Of a stretch of 64,000 nucleotides of DNA, positions 54,102-62,952 are shown one piece after another. How positions within the stretch are numbered: position 1 is the first letter of the stretch; every line of letters starts with the position of its first letter. The DNA is from JAMDCX01 sp049977145 (lineage in GTDB: Bacteria; Planctomycetota; Phycisphaerae; WQYP01): assembly GCA_049977145.1 (NCBI GenBank), contig JBMFGW010000003.1:8975-72974 (forward strand), given 5' to 3'. The notes under the pieces are model-generated. The model did no database searches and was not told the origin of the DNA. It saw only the letters and a program-made list of their open reading frames with translations. Made by a program: the position numbers and the translations under genes.

Positions 54102-56402
54102 CTACGGAGGCACAATGTGCCAGACCATCAGCGTTCCCGGCGCAATACTCAAGGGCACCCGCAAACCGTTACCACCGGCAACACCACGCACGGGCATACC
54201 GGTGGCCGCGTTGATAATGTCATACCGCCCCGATGGCAGTCCCAATGCCCGCAAGTGAATTGTAATAACACCCTTATAGGATGGTGCCAATCGCCATGGG
54301 CTTAGCGTCATCCACGCCGAATGATCTGCCGCATCCACCGTGGGTACCACTTCCAGGCTTGCCGTGGCCGGGGCAAAAGTTACATACGCCGGCGCATAGT
54401 CGGCCAATTGTGCCGCATGTTCCAGAACTCGCCCGCCGTGGGCCGCATACTGTGTAATGGCGGCATCACGCCGCCCGGTAATCGGAAATATGGCCCGGAA
54501 TTGCCGCAGGTGCACCGCTCCCGCTTTAACTTCCCGATCCGTAACCACCGTAAAAGCAATGTGCAGCTTACGCCAGATTTTTCCCAGCCGGTTGGTCAGG
54601 CCGCCCAAAGCCGTCGGGTTGGTAAAGACCTTGTGGTAGGAAATATAAATCGCCACGGGCTGCTGCGGATAACTGCCGTGGATTTGGCTCAATACCGGAA
54701 TCCAATGCACATAGGGCGGATAGCCGATCTTAAAAACCTTGCCGCCGTCATAGAGAAAGAAATCCATCCCCGCGTTGTACGGCATTTCAAANNNNNNNNN
54801 NNNNNNNNNNNNNNNNNNNNNNNNNNNNNNNNNNNNNNNNNNNNNNNNNNNNNNNNNNNNNNNNNNNNNNNNNNNNNNNNNNNNNNNNNNNNNNNNNNNN
54901 NNNNNNNNNNNNNNNNNNNNNNNNNNNNNNNNNNNNNNNNNNNNNNNNNNNNNNNNNNNNNNNNNNNNNNNNNNNNNNNNNNNNNNNNNNNNNNNNNNNN
55001 NNNNNNNNNNNNNNNNNNNNNNNNNNNNNNNNNNNNNNNNNNNNNNNNNNNNNNNNNNNNNNNNNNNNNNNNNNNNNNNNNNNNNNNNNNNNNNNNNNNN
55101 NNNNNNNNNNNNNNNNNNNNNNNNNNNNNNNNNNNNNNNNNNNNNNNNNNNNNNNNNNNNNNNNNNNNNNNNNNNNNNNNNNNNNNNNNNNNNNNNNNNN
55201 NNNNNNNNNNNNNNNNNNNNNNNNNNNNNNNNNNNNNNNNNNNNNNNNNNNNNNGGGGCATAACCATTGACGCCCTGCCCGCCGGGGGGCGGACCCCACA
55301 TATAATCCAGCCAGCCAAAATCCAGAAAAGCCCCGCCGAAAGCGGGGTTATTCTTAATATGCGCAAGGGTGGCGGTAATATACTGGAAATAAGATTGGCG
55401 GTTGAAATGGCTCCACCATGTCGGCACTTGTGATTTGGCACCGGACGATCCCACATCATATTGCGTAATCCATGACGCGGGATTGCCCGGCCAGATGGAG
55501 TACATAAAAATGGGGATAATGTGGATATGCGCGTTAGCAGCATTGGCTAAGGTCTGATCCAACAAACCAAAATGAAAATGTCCTGGATGTCGTTCCACGC
55601 CTTCCCACGGTATGTTGAGTTCCGCACAGTTGATGCCTTGTTGCGAAAGTTGGTGAAAAGTCCGCTCTGACCAAGGCTTGGCCGAAATGGTTGCCGCAGA
55701 GGTCACCGTGGCGTAGACCACCGTGGGATGGGCTTGAAACAATCGGCTGTTCCGACTAAGTCGCAAATAAATATAACTGACATTGATATGTCGGGCGAGT
55801 ATTTCCGCGCTGCGCCCGGCGATTACACCGCAGGTGTACCGGCTGTCAATGACCCTACCGCCCATGGCTACCTGTTTCAAATTGTGATTCGTGTTGGTGG
55901 TCGTCATCCCAACTTTACCGGTATCGAAAGTGATACCGGCAGTGGAACCGCCTGCCTTGCCGTGGCCATAGCCGGATGGCACCGGCGGTTGGCGTGACAA
56001 AACAACTTTATGCACGGCAATGCCAGGCGATCCAGATAGTCGCAGGTCCGCCCCGGCATTTTCGCGCCCGCCAAAGTCCACATCCGTGAGTTTCCAAGTA
56101 TAAGTATGCCACGTATTTGTTTTGCCATCTACAAATATCGCGTTTGTGGGTTTGGAGGTGCCCGCAAGCGTCCGGATTTTGGAGTTATACTGCACCTGCA
56201 AAGTGCTATTGCCATTGGGTGTCCAGTTAAGCTGCACCGCCCAGACGGGAGCCTTGCAAACCGCGTGGATGCGTCCGTTTTCAGATGAATTTTTCGGGGT
56301 TACCTGCCGCGCCGCACAGCCAACTCCCGCCAGCGTCATCCCCAGGAGAATAAAAAATGCTGCCAGTGCCGACCTATGGTAACGTTGGCCGACGGAAAGC
56401 AT
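54102..56402 (-). CDS. Exported GH42-like glycoside hydrolase, interrupted by an assembly gap
   Basis: Signal-like start MLSVGQRYHRSALAAFFILL with a Cys in AGVGCAA. A beta-sandwich-like section to about residue 250 precedes a TIM-barrel that resembles beta-galactosidase-type glycoside hydrolases: QQGINCAELNIPWEGVERHP, IPIFMYSIWPGNPASWI, FGGAFLDFGWLDYMWGPPP. A 463-N gap removes the barrel middle. After it come FEMPYNAGMDFFLYDGG and a C-terminal beta domain. Frames on both sides agree. The frame extends to 56540 with GGAG near that ATG, so the true start is uncertain. First intact gene of the cluster, next to the broken GntR gene. Confidence 0.7.
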   Translation of the reverse strand: MLSVGQRYHRSALAAFFILLGMTLAGVGCAARQVTPKNSSENGRIHAVCKAPVWAVQLNWTPNGNSTLQVQYNSKIRTLAGTSKPTNAIFVDGKTNTWHTYTWKLTDVDFGGRENAGADLRLSGSPGIAVHKVVLSRQPPVPSGYGHGKAGGSTAGITFDTGKVGMTTTNTNHNLKQVAMGGRVIDSRYTCGVIAGRSAEILARHINVSYIYLRLSRNSRLFQAHPTVVYATVTSAATISAKPWSERTFHQLSQQGINCAELNIPWEGVERHPGHFHFGLLDQTLANAANAHIHIIPIFMYSIWPGNPASWITQYDVGSSGAKSQVPTWWSHFNRQSYFQYITATLAHIKNNPAFGGAFLDFGWLDYMWGPPPGGQGVNGYAXXXXXXXXXXXXXXXXXXXXXXXXXXXXXXXXXXXXXXXXXXXXXXXXXXXXXXXXXXXXXXXXXXXXXXXXXXXXXXXXXXXXXXXXXXXXXXXXXXXXXXXXXXXXXXXXXXXXXXXXXXXXXXXXXXXXXXXXXXXXXXXXXXXXXXXXXXXFEMPYNAGMDFFLYDGGKVFKIGYPPYVHWIPVLSQIHGSYPQQPVAIYISYHKVFTNPTALGGLTNRLGKIWRKLHIAFTVVTDREVKAGAVHLRQFRAIFPITGRRDAAITQYAAHGGRVLEHAAQLADYAPAYVTFAPATASLEVVPTVDAADHSAWMTLSPWRLAPSYKGVITIHLRALGLPSGRYDIINAATGMPVRGVAGGNGLRVPLSIAPGTLMVWHIVPP
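54792..55254. other. Assembly gap of 463 N
   Basis: A run of N inside the GH42-like gene. Because the reading frame is the same on both sides at this length, the gap size is probably estimated from read pairs. Confidence 0.95.
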
Positions 56403-56559
56403 GCTCTGCACCGTTTTTCTCCGGCCATACCGCTCGCCGTGCGCGAGTTCACCGTGTGGCAGTGCGGTACCCGATAGACCACCATGTCTCAACGTCCACA
56501 CGCACGCATTCGCCGATTGGTCTGTTGCTGGTATCACCATGTAACTCCATACGACCTAA

Positions 56560-56703
56560 TACTACAGCGCGACTTTGGTCGCCGCGGGCCGAAAACGCCC
56601 TTCCAAAATCTCTTTTCCCCGCAGCTAACTCAATGGAAAGTAAGAAGTCGCGCTGTAGTACTAAGTTGTGAGCCTGGCAGGCCGAAAGGCTGTGAACGGT
56701 TAC
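56560..56703 (+). repeat. Composite repeat: 101-bp inverted repeat plus AACCGTTCAC-type end
   Basis: TACTACAGCGCGACTT (56560-56575) and its exact complement AAGTCGCGCTGTAGTA (56645-56660) form a 16-bp inverted repeat. To the right follows GGCCGAAAGGCTGTGAACGG and TTA, the same right end as in the 15.2 and 26.3 kb elements. The element interrupts the GntR gene after SRPTVS. Confidence 0.75.
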
Positions 56704-56848
56704 AGGAACTAACCGTGGGGCGGGAAAGCCCGAAGCGATCAGCTAAATCGCGTTCGGTTGGAATGCGTTCGCCGATTCGGAAAGTGCCCATCTCGATGCC
56801 GCGGCGTACGAACAGATAAACTTTATCGGCATTTTTCGGTGTCCGCAA
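56704..56848 (-). pseudogene. GntR-family regulator, truncated by a repeat
   Basis: Codes 48 or so residues of a winged-helix domain: NADKVYLFVRRGIEMGTFRI, GERIPTERDLADRFGLSRPT and VS. At SRPTVSS the family sequence stops and the frame runs into the repeat (CNRSQPFGL...). The rest of the DNA-binding domain and all of the effector domain are absent. It lies upstream of the glycan cluster in the same direction and was probably its regulator. Confidence 0.75.
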
Positions 56849-56925
56849 AAGTAAACTCCACTATAGCCAAGGCCGCCATGGCCTATTATTGCAGCACTTT
56901 GCGGTAGGGCAAATCCGAAGCAGCG

Positions 56926-58362
56926 TCAAAGTTTCTCAAGTTCGGCGATAATATCAAGCACCGCCTTTTTACCATCCGCGAAGTACATCAGACAGTTTTT
57001 CGCGGCGAAAAGTGGATTGGGAATTCCCGCAAAACCGGGACTGAGGCTGCGTTTAATGACGATGACCGTTCCGGCCTTATCCACATTCAAAATGGGCATG
57101 CCGGCGATGGGGCTGTTGGGATTATCCCGGGCATCCGGATTGACGACATCGTTGGCCCCATTGACGATCACCACATCCATGTTTTCAAATTCGGGATTAA
57201 TCCGGTCCATTTCCATAAGATGATCGTACGGGATATTGGCCTCGGCCAGCAGCACGTTCATGTGCCCCGGCATGCGGCCCGCCACGGGATGAATGCCGAA
57301 TTGCACGTCCACCGCGCGGGATGCCAGCAATTCAAAAAGCTGACCCACCGCATGTTGGGCCTGCGCTACCGCCAGACCATAACCCGGCACAATGGCCACG
57401 CGCCGCGCACCGTCCAAAATGGCCGCCACCTCCTCCGCATTGACGCTTTTGATGTTGCCGCCATAAATATCATCTGATTTAGCGGCTTTGGCCGCCTGCA
57501 CCTGACCAAAGAGCACATTGATAAACGACCGGTTCATCGCCTTGCACATGATCATGGAAAGGATAAATCCCGATGAACCTTCCAAGGCACCACCGATGAT
57601 CAGTAATTTATTGTTGATCACAAAACCCATGGCCGAAGCCGATAAACCGGCATAGCTGTTGAGCAGGGCGATCACGGTAGGCATATCGCCGCCCCCGATG
57701 GGCAGAATCAACATGACGCCGAAAAGCAGGCACAAGGCAATAAAAATTGGAAACACCAGCGGGTTGGTGGGAATAATTACCACCATCGCCCCGGCGACGA
57801 CGGAAGCTGCCAGAATTAAAATGCTTAACACGTTTTGAAAAGGATAATTCATGGGTTTGGTAGGCAGAAGCTCCTGAAGTTTTCCCGCCGCCACAAGACT
57901 GCCGGTAAAAGTCAGATAGCCCAGCAGGGACTCAAAGCCGATGGCGACCAGTGTGGAGGTGCCCAACGCTGCGCCATGCGCGTAATATTCCGCGGTACCC
58001 ACCAGCGCGGCCGCCAAAGCCCCGAAGGCGTGAAAGAGCGCAATTTGCTGTGGTACGGCGGTCATGGGAATGAGCAACGCCATGGGAATCGCGGCGATGA
58101 CGGCAATCAGGCAGGCAATGGCAATCCAGTCGTAGTGCCGCACCTCCGGTAGAAACAGCGTCGCGATAATCGCCGCCGCCATGCCGATTTCACCAGCCAG
58201 CACGCCCCAGCGCGCCGTTTTGGGGGTGCTAAGCCATTTCAGTGATAGCGCAAAAGCCATGGCCGCCGCGAGATAAATTAAAATAACATACGCCGGCTGA
58301 GGTAAAGACGTCAGCACCGCGGCAATGGTGCCGCGACATACATACAATCCAATCACAACCAT
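56926..58362 (-). CDS. pntB: NAD(P) transhydrogenase subunit beta
   Basis: Membrane and NADP-binding subunit of the proton-translocating transhydrogenase. About nine helices lie in residues 1-265 (starting PAYVILIYLAAAMAFALSL), and the soluble NADP domain follows with PGYGLAVAQAQHAV, FGIHPVAGRMPGHMNVLLAE and VVIVNGANDVVNP. Length of 478 aa is standard. Last gene of the operon pntA1-pntA2-pntB; 49 bp follow pntA2. Confidence 0.96.
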   Translation of the reverse strand: MVVIGLYVCRGTIAAVLTSLPQPAYVILIYLAAAMAFALSLKWLSTPKTARWGVLAGEIGMAAAIIATLFLPEVRHYDWIAIACLIAVIAAIPMALLIPMTAVPQQIALFHAFGALAAALVGTAEYYAHGAALGTSTLVAIGFESLLGYLTFTGSLVAAGKLQELLPTKPMNYPFQNVLSILILAASVVAGAMVVIIPTNPLVFPIFIALCLLFGVMLILPIGGGDMPTVIALLNSYAGLSASAMGFVINNKLLIIGGALEGSSGFILSMIMCKAMNRSFINVLFGQVQAAKAAKSDDIYGGNIKSVNAEEVAAILDGARRVAIVPGYGLAVAQAQHAVGQLFELLASRAVDVQFGIHPVAGRMPGHMNVLLAEANIPYDHLMEMDRINPEFENMDVVIVNGANDVVNPDARDNPNSPIAGMPILNVDKAGTVIVIKRSLSPGFAGIPNPLFAAKNCLMYFADGKKAVLDIIAELEKL

Positions 58363-58411
58363 ACTCCCAAGGGTAAATTCTGTGGTAATACGCCGCGTAT
58401 GGCAATCTTCA

Positions 58412-58702
58412 TCAGGGTTTCCGCTTCTTAAACATCTTGAGCATCCGATCCGTCATCAGAAATCCGCCGACGACGTTGATCATGGACGCGGTCACGGCGA
58501 TGGTTCCCAAAGTAACCACCATGGTGGTATTGTGGCCGGCACCCGTTACCACAATGGCACCAATCACGGAAATTGCGGAAATTGCGTTGGTCAAAGACAT
58601 CAGCGGGGTATGGAGTTGCGGCGAAACTCGCCGTACCACCTCATAGCCCAGAAATGCGGCCAAGGCAAACACAAACAAATTCGATTCTAATGTGGGACTC
58701 AT
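58412..58702 (-). CDS. pntA2: NAD(P) transhydrogenase subunit alpha part 2
   Basis: The 96-residue membrane portion of the alpha subunit with three helices: ESNLFVFALAAFLGYEVVR, HTPLMSLTNAISAISVIGAI and VVTLGTIAVTASMINVVGGF. Separate from pntA1, as in Rhodospirillum-type three-subunit enzymes. The neighbouring pntA1 ends 15 bp upstream of its ATG. Confidence 0.94.
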   Translation of the reverse strand: MSPTLESNLFVFALAAFLGYEVVRRVSPQLHTPLMSLTNAISAISVIGAIVVTGAGHNTTMVVTLGTIAVTASMINVVGGFLMTDRMLKMFKKRKP

Positions 58703-58717
58703 TCTTATATCTCCAAT

Positions 58718-59992
58718 TTAATACCGTACGCTGGACGGGTGTACTGCGGCGGGCGGCTTGGCCGCGGGTTCCGCCGCATCATATAATCCATATCCTGCTG
58801 TTGCCCCCACGGCGGGAGAAGTTGCCGCGCTAGGTGCCTGGGGCAGTTCCAGAACTTCCCGCACCCGCTCATTGACGATGGTGCCATCGCGCATAACCAG
58901 CATATCATGGGTGATCTGATCCTGATCATCAAGTTTCCATTGTCCATTTTTGGCCAGATGCTTCAATACATTGAGCATGTTATTGGCATAAACCTGACTG
59001 GCGTGAACCGGCACCGTGGCGGGTAAATTGGTCGGCCCCAAAATGGTCACGCCATGATAATCGACGACCGCATCCGGACGGGTGACCGCGCAGTTACCAC
59101 CACGTGCGGCCGCCAAGTCGATGATGATGGACCCCGGCTCCATTGCGGCCACCATTTCTTCGGAAATTAAGACCGGAGCTTTCTTCCCCGGCACCGCCGC
59201 TGTGGAAATAACCACATCCGCCTCGCCGACACTGCGGGTCATCAATTCACGCTGGCGGCGTTGTTCTTCTTCCGTCTGTTGCCGGGCGTAACCAGCGGGG
59301 GTCTGCGCCTCCGCGGCCTGCAGCGGCAATTCCACAAACCTTGCGCCCAGGCTTTGAACCTGTTCCTTCACCGCCGGTCTGACATCAAAAGCGCTCACCT
59401 GCGCCCCCAGCCGCCGCGCGGTGGCAATAGCCTGTAAGCCCGCGACCCCGGCCCCGATCACAAACACCTTCGCGGGTGTAATAGTGCCGGCGGCGGTAAT
59501 CATCATCGGAAATATCTTGCCGAGGCGCTCCGCGCCCATTAAAACCGCTTTGTAACCGGCAAGACTGGCCAGCGAAGACAGGGCGTCCATACTTTGCGCC
59601 CGGGTAATACGCGGTACGAGTTCCATGGCCAAGAGCGTTACACCGTACTGCGCCAAGGTCCGCATGGCGGTTTTATCCGTCAGCGGGTCCGCAAAACCAA
59701 TGATCACGACCCCGTGTTTGAGTGCCTTCAGATCCGCTTGCTGTGCTTCCGGATTTGATCCCAAAGCGTGAACTTGCACCAGAATATCTGTGCGTTGCAG
59801 GATTTGAGTTCGATTCCCGGCCACCTCCGCGCCAGCCTTTTCATAGGCCGCATCTGGAAATCCGGCGGCGAGGCCGGCACCAGCCTGAATGCGAACTTCC
59901 AATCCATTTTTTACCAAGCCGGCCGCCGCCACTGGGGTCAGCGCCACCATCCGCTCACCTGGAAATATTTCCGTAATCGCCGATACAATCAT
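58718..59992 (-). CDS. pntA1: NAD(P) transhydrogenase subunit alpha part 1
   Basis: NAD(H)-binding soluble subunit, 424 aa. Begins MIVSAITEIFPGERMVALTP, with the Rossmann motif VIGAGVAGLQAIATARRLGA and RPAVKEQVQSLGARFVELPL. Ends in a Pro/Ala-rich tail. The ATG overlaps the TGA of a small upstream reading frame (ATGA), but that upstream sequence is disturbed by an assembly duplicate starting within this gene's first codons (59976-60055). Confidence 0.95.
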   Translation of the reverse strand: MIVSAITEIFPGERMVALTPVAAAGLVKNGLEVRIQAGAGLAAGFPDAAYEKAGAEVAGNRTQILQRTDILVQVHALGSNPEAQQADLKALKHGVVIIGFADPLTDKTAMRTLAQYGVTLLAMELVPRITRAQSMDALSSLASLAGYKAVLMGAERLGKIFPMMITAAGTITPAKVFVIGAGVAGLQAIATARRLGAQVSAFDVRPAVKEQVQSLGARFVELPLQAAEAQTPAGYARQQTEEEQRRQRELMTRSVGEADVVISTAAVPGKKAPVLISEEMVAAMEPGSIIIDLAAARGGNCAVTRPDAVVDYHGVTILGPTNLPATVPVHASQVYANNMLNVLKHLAKNGQWKLDDQDQITHDMLVMRDGTIVNERVREVLELPQAPSAATSPAVGATAGYGLYDAAEPAAKPPAAVHPSSVRY

Positions 59993-60142
59993 AACAAAAC
60001 TTCCATACCTACAACAATACTATGAAGCAGCTTCACCATTTTTGCAAGCCCGCGGNNNNNNNATCGCCGATACAATCATAACAAAACTTCCATACCTACA
60101 ACAATACTATGAAGCAGCTTCACCATTTTTGCAAGCCCGCGG
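59976..60142. other. Assembly junction: exact 80-bp duplicate around a 7-N gap
   Basis: 59976-60055 and 60063-60142 are identical over 80 bp with seven N (60056-60062) between. This is the pattern of two overlapping contig ends joined without merging. The real sequence very probably has one copy. Confidence 0.9.
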
Positions 60143-60545
60143 CGGGCCGGTGACAGTTTCTGCCAGACCTCCGGGAGTACCGCCAGCGGCGCATACGGCG
60201 GCAGGAACCACCAGGGGCGGGGGCCGTCGCCCGCCGCCTCCCGGCTGAGCAACACCTGCGGCAGCAGCGCCAGTGGAAGCAGGGACACCGCCGCTGCCTG
60301 CAATCGCGATCAGCGCGGGAAAAAGGCCTCCGGTGATATCTGACAGGTGGATTGCCGTAAGTGTGTGTGGCCATACCCGCCATGGCAGCAACCGCCAAGA
60401 ATAGGAACAGCATAGTGTCTCTGGCGCTCGGCACCCAAAGCGGGTTTCCGTATCTGCGTTGTCCACATGTTTCTGATTTTGAGGTTTCTTCTTTCATAAA
60501 GCCCGCCTTATACCATAAGAGAATTGCATTAATTCCGTCTGCCAT
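60076..60545 (-). pseudogene. Small membrane protein gene upstream of pntA1, apparently frameshifted
   Basis: The N-terminal part is readable from the ATG at 60545 (MADGINAILLWYKAGFMKEE, RRYGNPLWVPSARDTMLFLF with one helix). The C-terminal part is readable in another frame from about 60303 to the stop at 60076 (PWWFLPPYAPLAVLPEVWQK, MVKLLHSIVVGMEVLL), with strongly GC-rich third codon positions. The stop of this second frame overlaps the pntA1-type ATG as ATGA, which argues it is real. A single-base change near 60300 would join them into one protein of about 155 aa. The shift may be a sequencing error near a contig end. Confidence 0.45.
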
Positions 60546-60636
60546 GGTTTTTTCTCCTATCAGGAATTGCCGAAATTATCTGTAATCATTTGAGCCACCT
60601 AATGCCCCCCTAAAAATCCGCGCCATGAAATCACTT

Positions 60637-61389
60637 TCATGGCTTTGAGACACGGTGAAATACCATTGGCGCGTGATGTACCCCGAAGCCGTTGGGGTTG
60701 AGTTCATAGATTTTCTTCGACAGCCGCCTTAAGGCTGTCTGCATTTCCTGGGGACTCGACATTGCTGTTATACCAATGGTTGCTGCTTTCTGAACCGCAG
60801 ATTTATTATCTTCCAGCCAAGAGGCTGGCATGCCCTTCGGATTGCGGAGGTCAAATGGCAGCAAGGAAATCCATTCCCTGCCAACATTTATCTTATAAAG
60901 CCCATAGTCCCACCAAACGTAGCCATAGTGGTCGTACCGCCAAGTCCACAATTTATTAAACGGGTGCAATGTTAAGTAACTATGCGTTAAGTAGCCACGC
61001 GTTAAGCAACCAGGGGCCAAGACTTGTACGTCTAGTATAAGTGAATTTCCTGAATGCACCAAAAAGGCTTTCGCATAAAAGGTTCCAATTTCATTATAAC
61101 CATGGGCAGACAATGGGCCACCGGTGGCTTTATCTCAAATAAAATAGTACTTGCTGCCGATCGGATATATACTGATAGTTTCTACTACTGGTGCCAAGCC
61201 CGGCCCAGAATGCTTGGGTTGCACAGTACGTCGCCATTGGCCGACGATTCTTGGCGAAATAGGAATTGGCGGCCCCACGCGGGCAAAGCCTTGAAACGGG
61301 ACGAAAGCTGGCGGGGCGCTACAACCTGCAAGGAAAAGTAACAATACAATGCCAGCGATTATTTTGATGTAAGACCGAGTACCATTCAT
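60637..61389 (-). pseudogene. Lipoprotein gene with an in-frame TGA
   Basis: The N-terminal half (61389-61138) has a lipoprotein signal with LAGC (IIAGIVLLLFLAGC) and runs to SIYPIGSKYYFI. TGA at 61135-61137 is followed in the same frame by DKATGGPLSAHGYNEIGTFY and 160 more residues with normal protein character (DLRNPKGMPASWLED, LRRLSKKIYELNPNGF). Either a nonsense mutation splits one gene of about 250 residues, or the second part starts afresh at a Met near 61113. Family not recognised. Confidence 0.55.
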
Positions 61390-61819
61390 CAGGAGCCCCT
61401 TTCAGTACAACCAGTTATTTCCCGTCTATCACACCGGAACGCTTGTATAGTTAGAATAGATTCGTTGGCAAAACGCGCCATCGCGGTATTCCCGAATCTA
61501 TTCGCAGCCAAATTCCTAAACCAATAAATGTGCAGCTAACAAGTATAATTATGCCGCCGGGAGAATAAATCTGCAAGCATGAAATCAACCATCGTCCCCT
61601 TGGCACCGTTCCCCGCCAGCCAGCCTGCCGCCAGGCAGGCGGAGCGCCCGTGCGTCTAAACCTGATGAGCGTGTTTATTCCATTTATTGCGTATCCATTT
61701 CCTACGTTTGACCGCACCCGCGTGCGTTCCACATGGCGTTGTTGAGGTGAGGGCTCGCTCCTACTGGTCAACCACGGTTCATTTTACGCTGAAAATAGTC
61801 GGATAAAATACGCCATTTA
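61390..61819. other. Interval with a palindrome, no certain gene
   Basis: 430 bases. Contains a perfect hairpin GCCTGCC-GCCA-GGCAGGC (61623-61640) without a T-tract. A minus-strand frame ends near 61451 with a hydrophobic stretch (GGIIILVSCTFIGLGIWLRI), possibly the end of a lost membrane protein. Confidence 0.4.
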
Positions 61820-62935
61820 TCATTTAACTTTTGCCGGGATGGGTTTCTTTGTAGGGGTTCGCCCTTCTGCCCGCAAATTGACCATTTTTTTCCCGGTGGA
61901 AAAGACCGGTGGTTTGGCAACGCCACTGGCTGGCGGCTTGGAGGAGTTCGAGGACAACCGGGCCACCTGTTTGGAAAGCGGCAAGGTATGCAGCTTTTGC
62001 GTCGGGATCTGCTGATTCAGTTGTGTACGAAGTTTAGGGATGGTGGTATGTGCACGCTTCCAACATGCCCAACCCGTGAGAAGCCCGATTATAAAGCCAA
62101 CGAGAAAGATACTTATGTAAACAGATTTTGTTGAACCGTGCATCGCCGGGAGAATGCCGGGCCGCTTTTTCGCCCTTATCGGCGGCGGCATTGCTTCACA
62201 ATGGCTTGGCTGCATCGCCGGGGTGTGAGAGCCATGGAAATCAGCAGGTTCCTGTTCCAAAGACGTAGCATCACGTTCGCCCCACGACATTCCGCTTTCC
62301 TCGGCAATGGATTGCCGGCTTGGCAAAAGCTGTACCCTCATTGACTCGCCATCCGGGCCGCTTTGTACAGTGCAGTCGAAGCTCATCTGGGGCGGAATAT
62401 TGGCGATAAGGTTGCCGCCGGCGAAAATGGCGTTTTTGCAGTTCAAATCCATGCTTAATTCACGGTTCAACTTTTCCCACTGGACGGGATCGAGACCGGC
62501 TGGCACTCCAGAAATTAATAATTCCAACGATCTTGGGGGTAGGATCGGGCATGATGATTTGGCTTGGCGGGCGCAATCTTGGAGAACCTGATGTCGGAGA
62601 ACATCGGCGGTGTTTTCGCCCCTTGTTTCGCTGGGATTGAAAAAGGCAGCCAACAACACGATGCGGCCAGGTCGGCCCCGTATATCGGTGCCGCCATCCA
62701 CGAACCGGTACCAACATGACCACCGAGGTGAAACACCCGCGCATCCACCGCAAAGCCCGTTGGGCAGTGTAAGAAAGCGGGCCAATCCGGAACTCGGCAG
62801 CGGCAAATGCTTAGAGGCGAAATCGTAATATAATCGGTCGAGCGCATCGGTCTGTATATCCGGATGGTGCCAAGTCCAGAAACTTCCGGCGACAGCATCG
62901 GCACCGGCGTCATAGCAAGCGAGGTAAAAACGCAT
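61820..62935 (-). CDS. Unrecognised protein with one C-terminal membrane helix
   Basis: 371 aa. The N-terminal 230 residues look like a folded cytosolic domain (YLACYDAGADAVAGSFWTWH, WYRFVDGGTDIRGRPGRIVL, DCTVQSGPDG). A Pro/Glu-rich linker leads to one helix near 270-292 (SVYISIFLVGFIIGLLTGWA) and a basic, Lys/Pro-rich tail of about 79 residues. I do not recognise the family. It lies 17 bp behind the multi-pass membrane gene, GGAG about 10 nt before the ATG, so both form a two-gene unit. Confidence 0.6.
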   Translation of the reverse strand: MRFYLACYDAGADAVAGSFWTWHHPDIQTDALDRLYYDFASKHLPLPSSGLARFLTLPNGLCGGCAGVSPRWSCWYRFVDGGTDIRGRPGRIVLLAAFFNPSETRGENTADVLRHQVLQDCARQAKSSCPILPPRSLELLISGVPAGLDPVQWEKLNRELSMDLNCKNAIFAGGNLIANIPPQMSFDCTVQSGPDGESMRVQLLPSRQSIAEESGMSWGERDATSLEQEPADFHGSHTPAMQPSHCEAMPPPIRAKKRPGILPAMHGSTKSVYISIFLVGFIIGLLTGWACWKRAHTTIPKLRTQLNQQIPTQKLHTLPLSKQVARLSSNSSKPPASGVAKPPVFSTGKKMVNLRAEGRTPTKKPIPAKVK

Positions 62936-62952
62936 TAATGACTATCTCCAAT

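Noticed and set aside
54321..55433. Plus-strand frame spanning the N gap
   Set aside because: Open only because N codons are neutral; both flanks are shadows of the minus-strand hydrolase.
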